From positions 1-12,729 of the forward strand of contig DASTLA010000129.1 of NCBI GenBank assembly GCA_035715525.1: DNA of 12,729 bases. Direction: 5' to 3'. Shown in pieces: positions 12,518 to 12,729 of the stretch (the first letter of the stretch is position 1; each line of letters starts with the position of its first letter). Below the pieces are notes generated by a model. That model did not search any database. It was not told where the DNA came from and was given only the letters and a program-made list of their open reading frames with translations. The position numbers were made by a program, and so were the translations under genes. The stretch comes from JAHBWI01 sp035715525. Its GTDB lineage: Bacteria; Nitrospirota; Nitrospiria; Nitrospirales; Nitrospiraceae.

Positions 12518-12729
12518 TTGACGCTCGCTCGGCGATGGCCGGCCAATTGCCACGGCTCGTGGAGAGAACCACCTTAGCCTCCTACCAGGAATAAACTTCC
12601 ATAAGCAGCTGAAACCTTAGGCGGTGCAAGCAGGAATCCATTCGATCCAAACGGACGGACTAGAGTCGCTGTCGTGCTAGTCTGCGGGAATAAGAGTCAG
12701 GATCTTGATCTCGAAAGGTATCAAAACTA
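12518..12729. other. Right-edge non-coding stretch
   Basis: The last 212 nt hold no supported gene, RNA, terminator or repeat that I can see. A gene starting beyond the window may have its promoter here. Confidence 0.3.

Overview
The window reads as an ordinary chromosomal segment of a GC-rich, flagellated Gram-negative bacterium. My best guess is a member of Nitrospirota (Nitrospira-like). The basis is the mix of genes: a form IV RuBisCO-like protein, DUF3391/HD-GYP phosphodiesterases, a cobalamin-type radical SAM protein, a Prx6-type peroxiredoxin and a large DUF748 envelope protein. This assignment is inference from gene content; no phylogenetic marker other than one tRNA is present.

Layout. 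(a) 1-157, minus: the 5' end of an exported cyclase-family (PF04199-like) protein that runs off the left edge. It is divergent from (b) 261-1403, plus, a RuBisCO-like protein that keeps the scaffold but has lost several catalytic residues. (c) 1477-4725, plus: a motility and c-di-GMP block. A well-spaced sigma-28 (FliA)-type promoter precedes a 116-residue flagellar rod-like protein. Two paralogous DUF3391-HD-GYP c-di-GMP phosphodiesterases follow. The second has its own sigma-28-like box and starts at a TTG codon with a strong ribosome-binding site. (d) 4761-6968, plus: a radical SAM protein with a B12-binding-like domain and a CX4CX2C cluster motif, 35 nt behind the second phosphodiesterase. 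(e) 7001-7028: a strong hairpin terminator, oriented for the minus-strand peroxiredoxin (7051-7686). (f) 7857-8225, plus: a small pentapeptide-repeat protein. It converges on (g) 8243-11191, minus, a 982-residue DUF748/AsmA-like protein with an internal three-fold repeat. That gene begins only 15 nt after the 3' end of (h) tRNA-Arg(UCU), 11207-11283, minus. (i) 11612-11974, plus: a PilZ-domain c-di-GMP receptor starting at GTG. (j) 12077-12517, plus: an unrecognised protein with two CxxC pairs.

How they fit together. The clearest functional theme is c-di-GMP and motility: two predicted c-di-GMP-degrading enzymes and a flagellar rod-like protein under flagellar-type promoters, with a PilZ receptor further along. 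No GGDEF cyclase is in the window. The RuBisCO-like protein, radical SAM protein and peroxiredoxin look like separate transcription units. I see no CRISPR array, insertion sequence, prophage or toxin-antitoxin module. The most distinctive signals are the active-site substitutions in the RuBisCO-like protein, the two sigma-28-like boxes, and the leader-poor tRNA-DUF748 junction.
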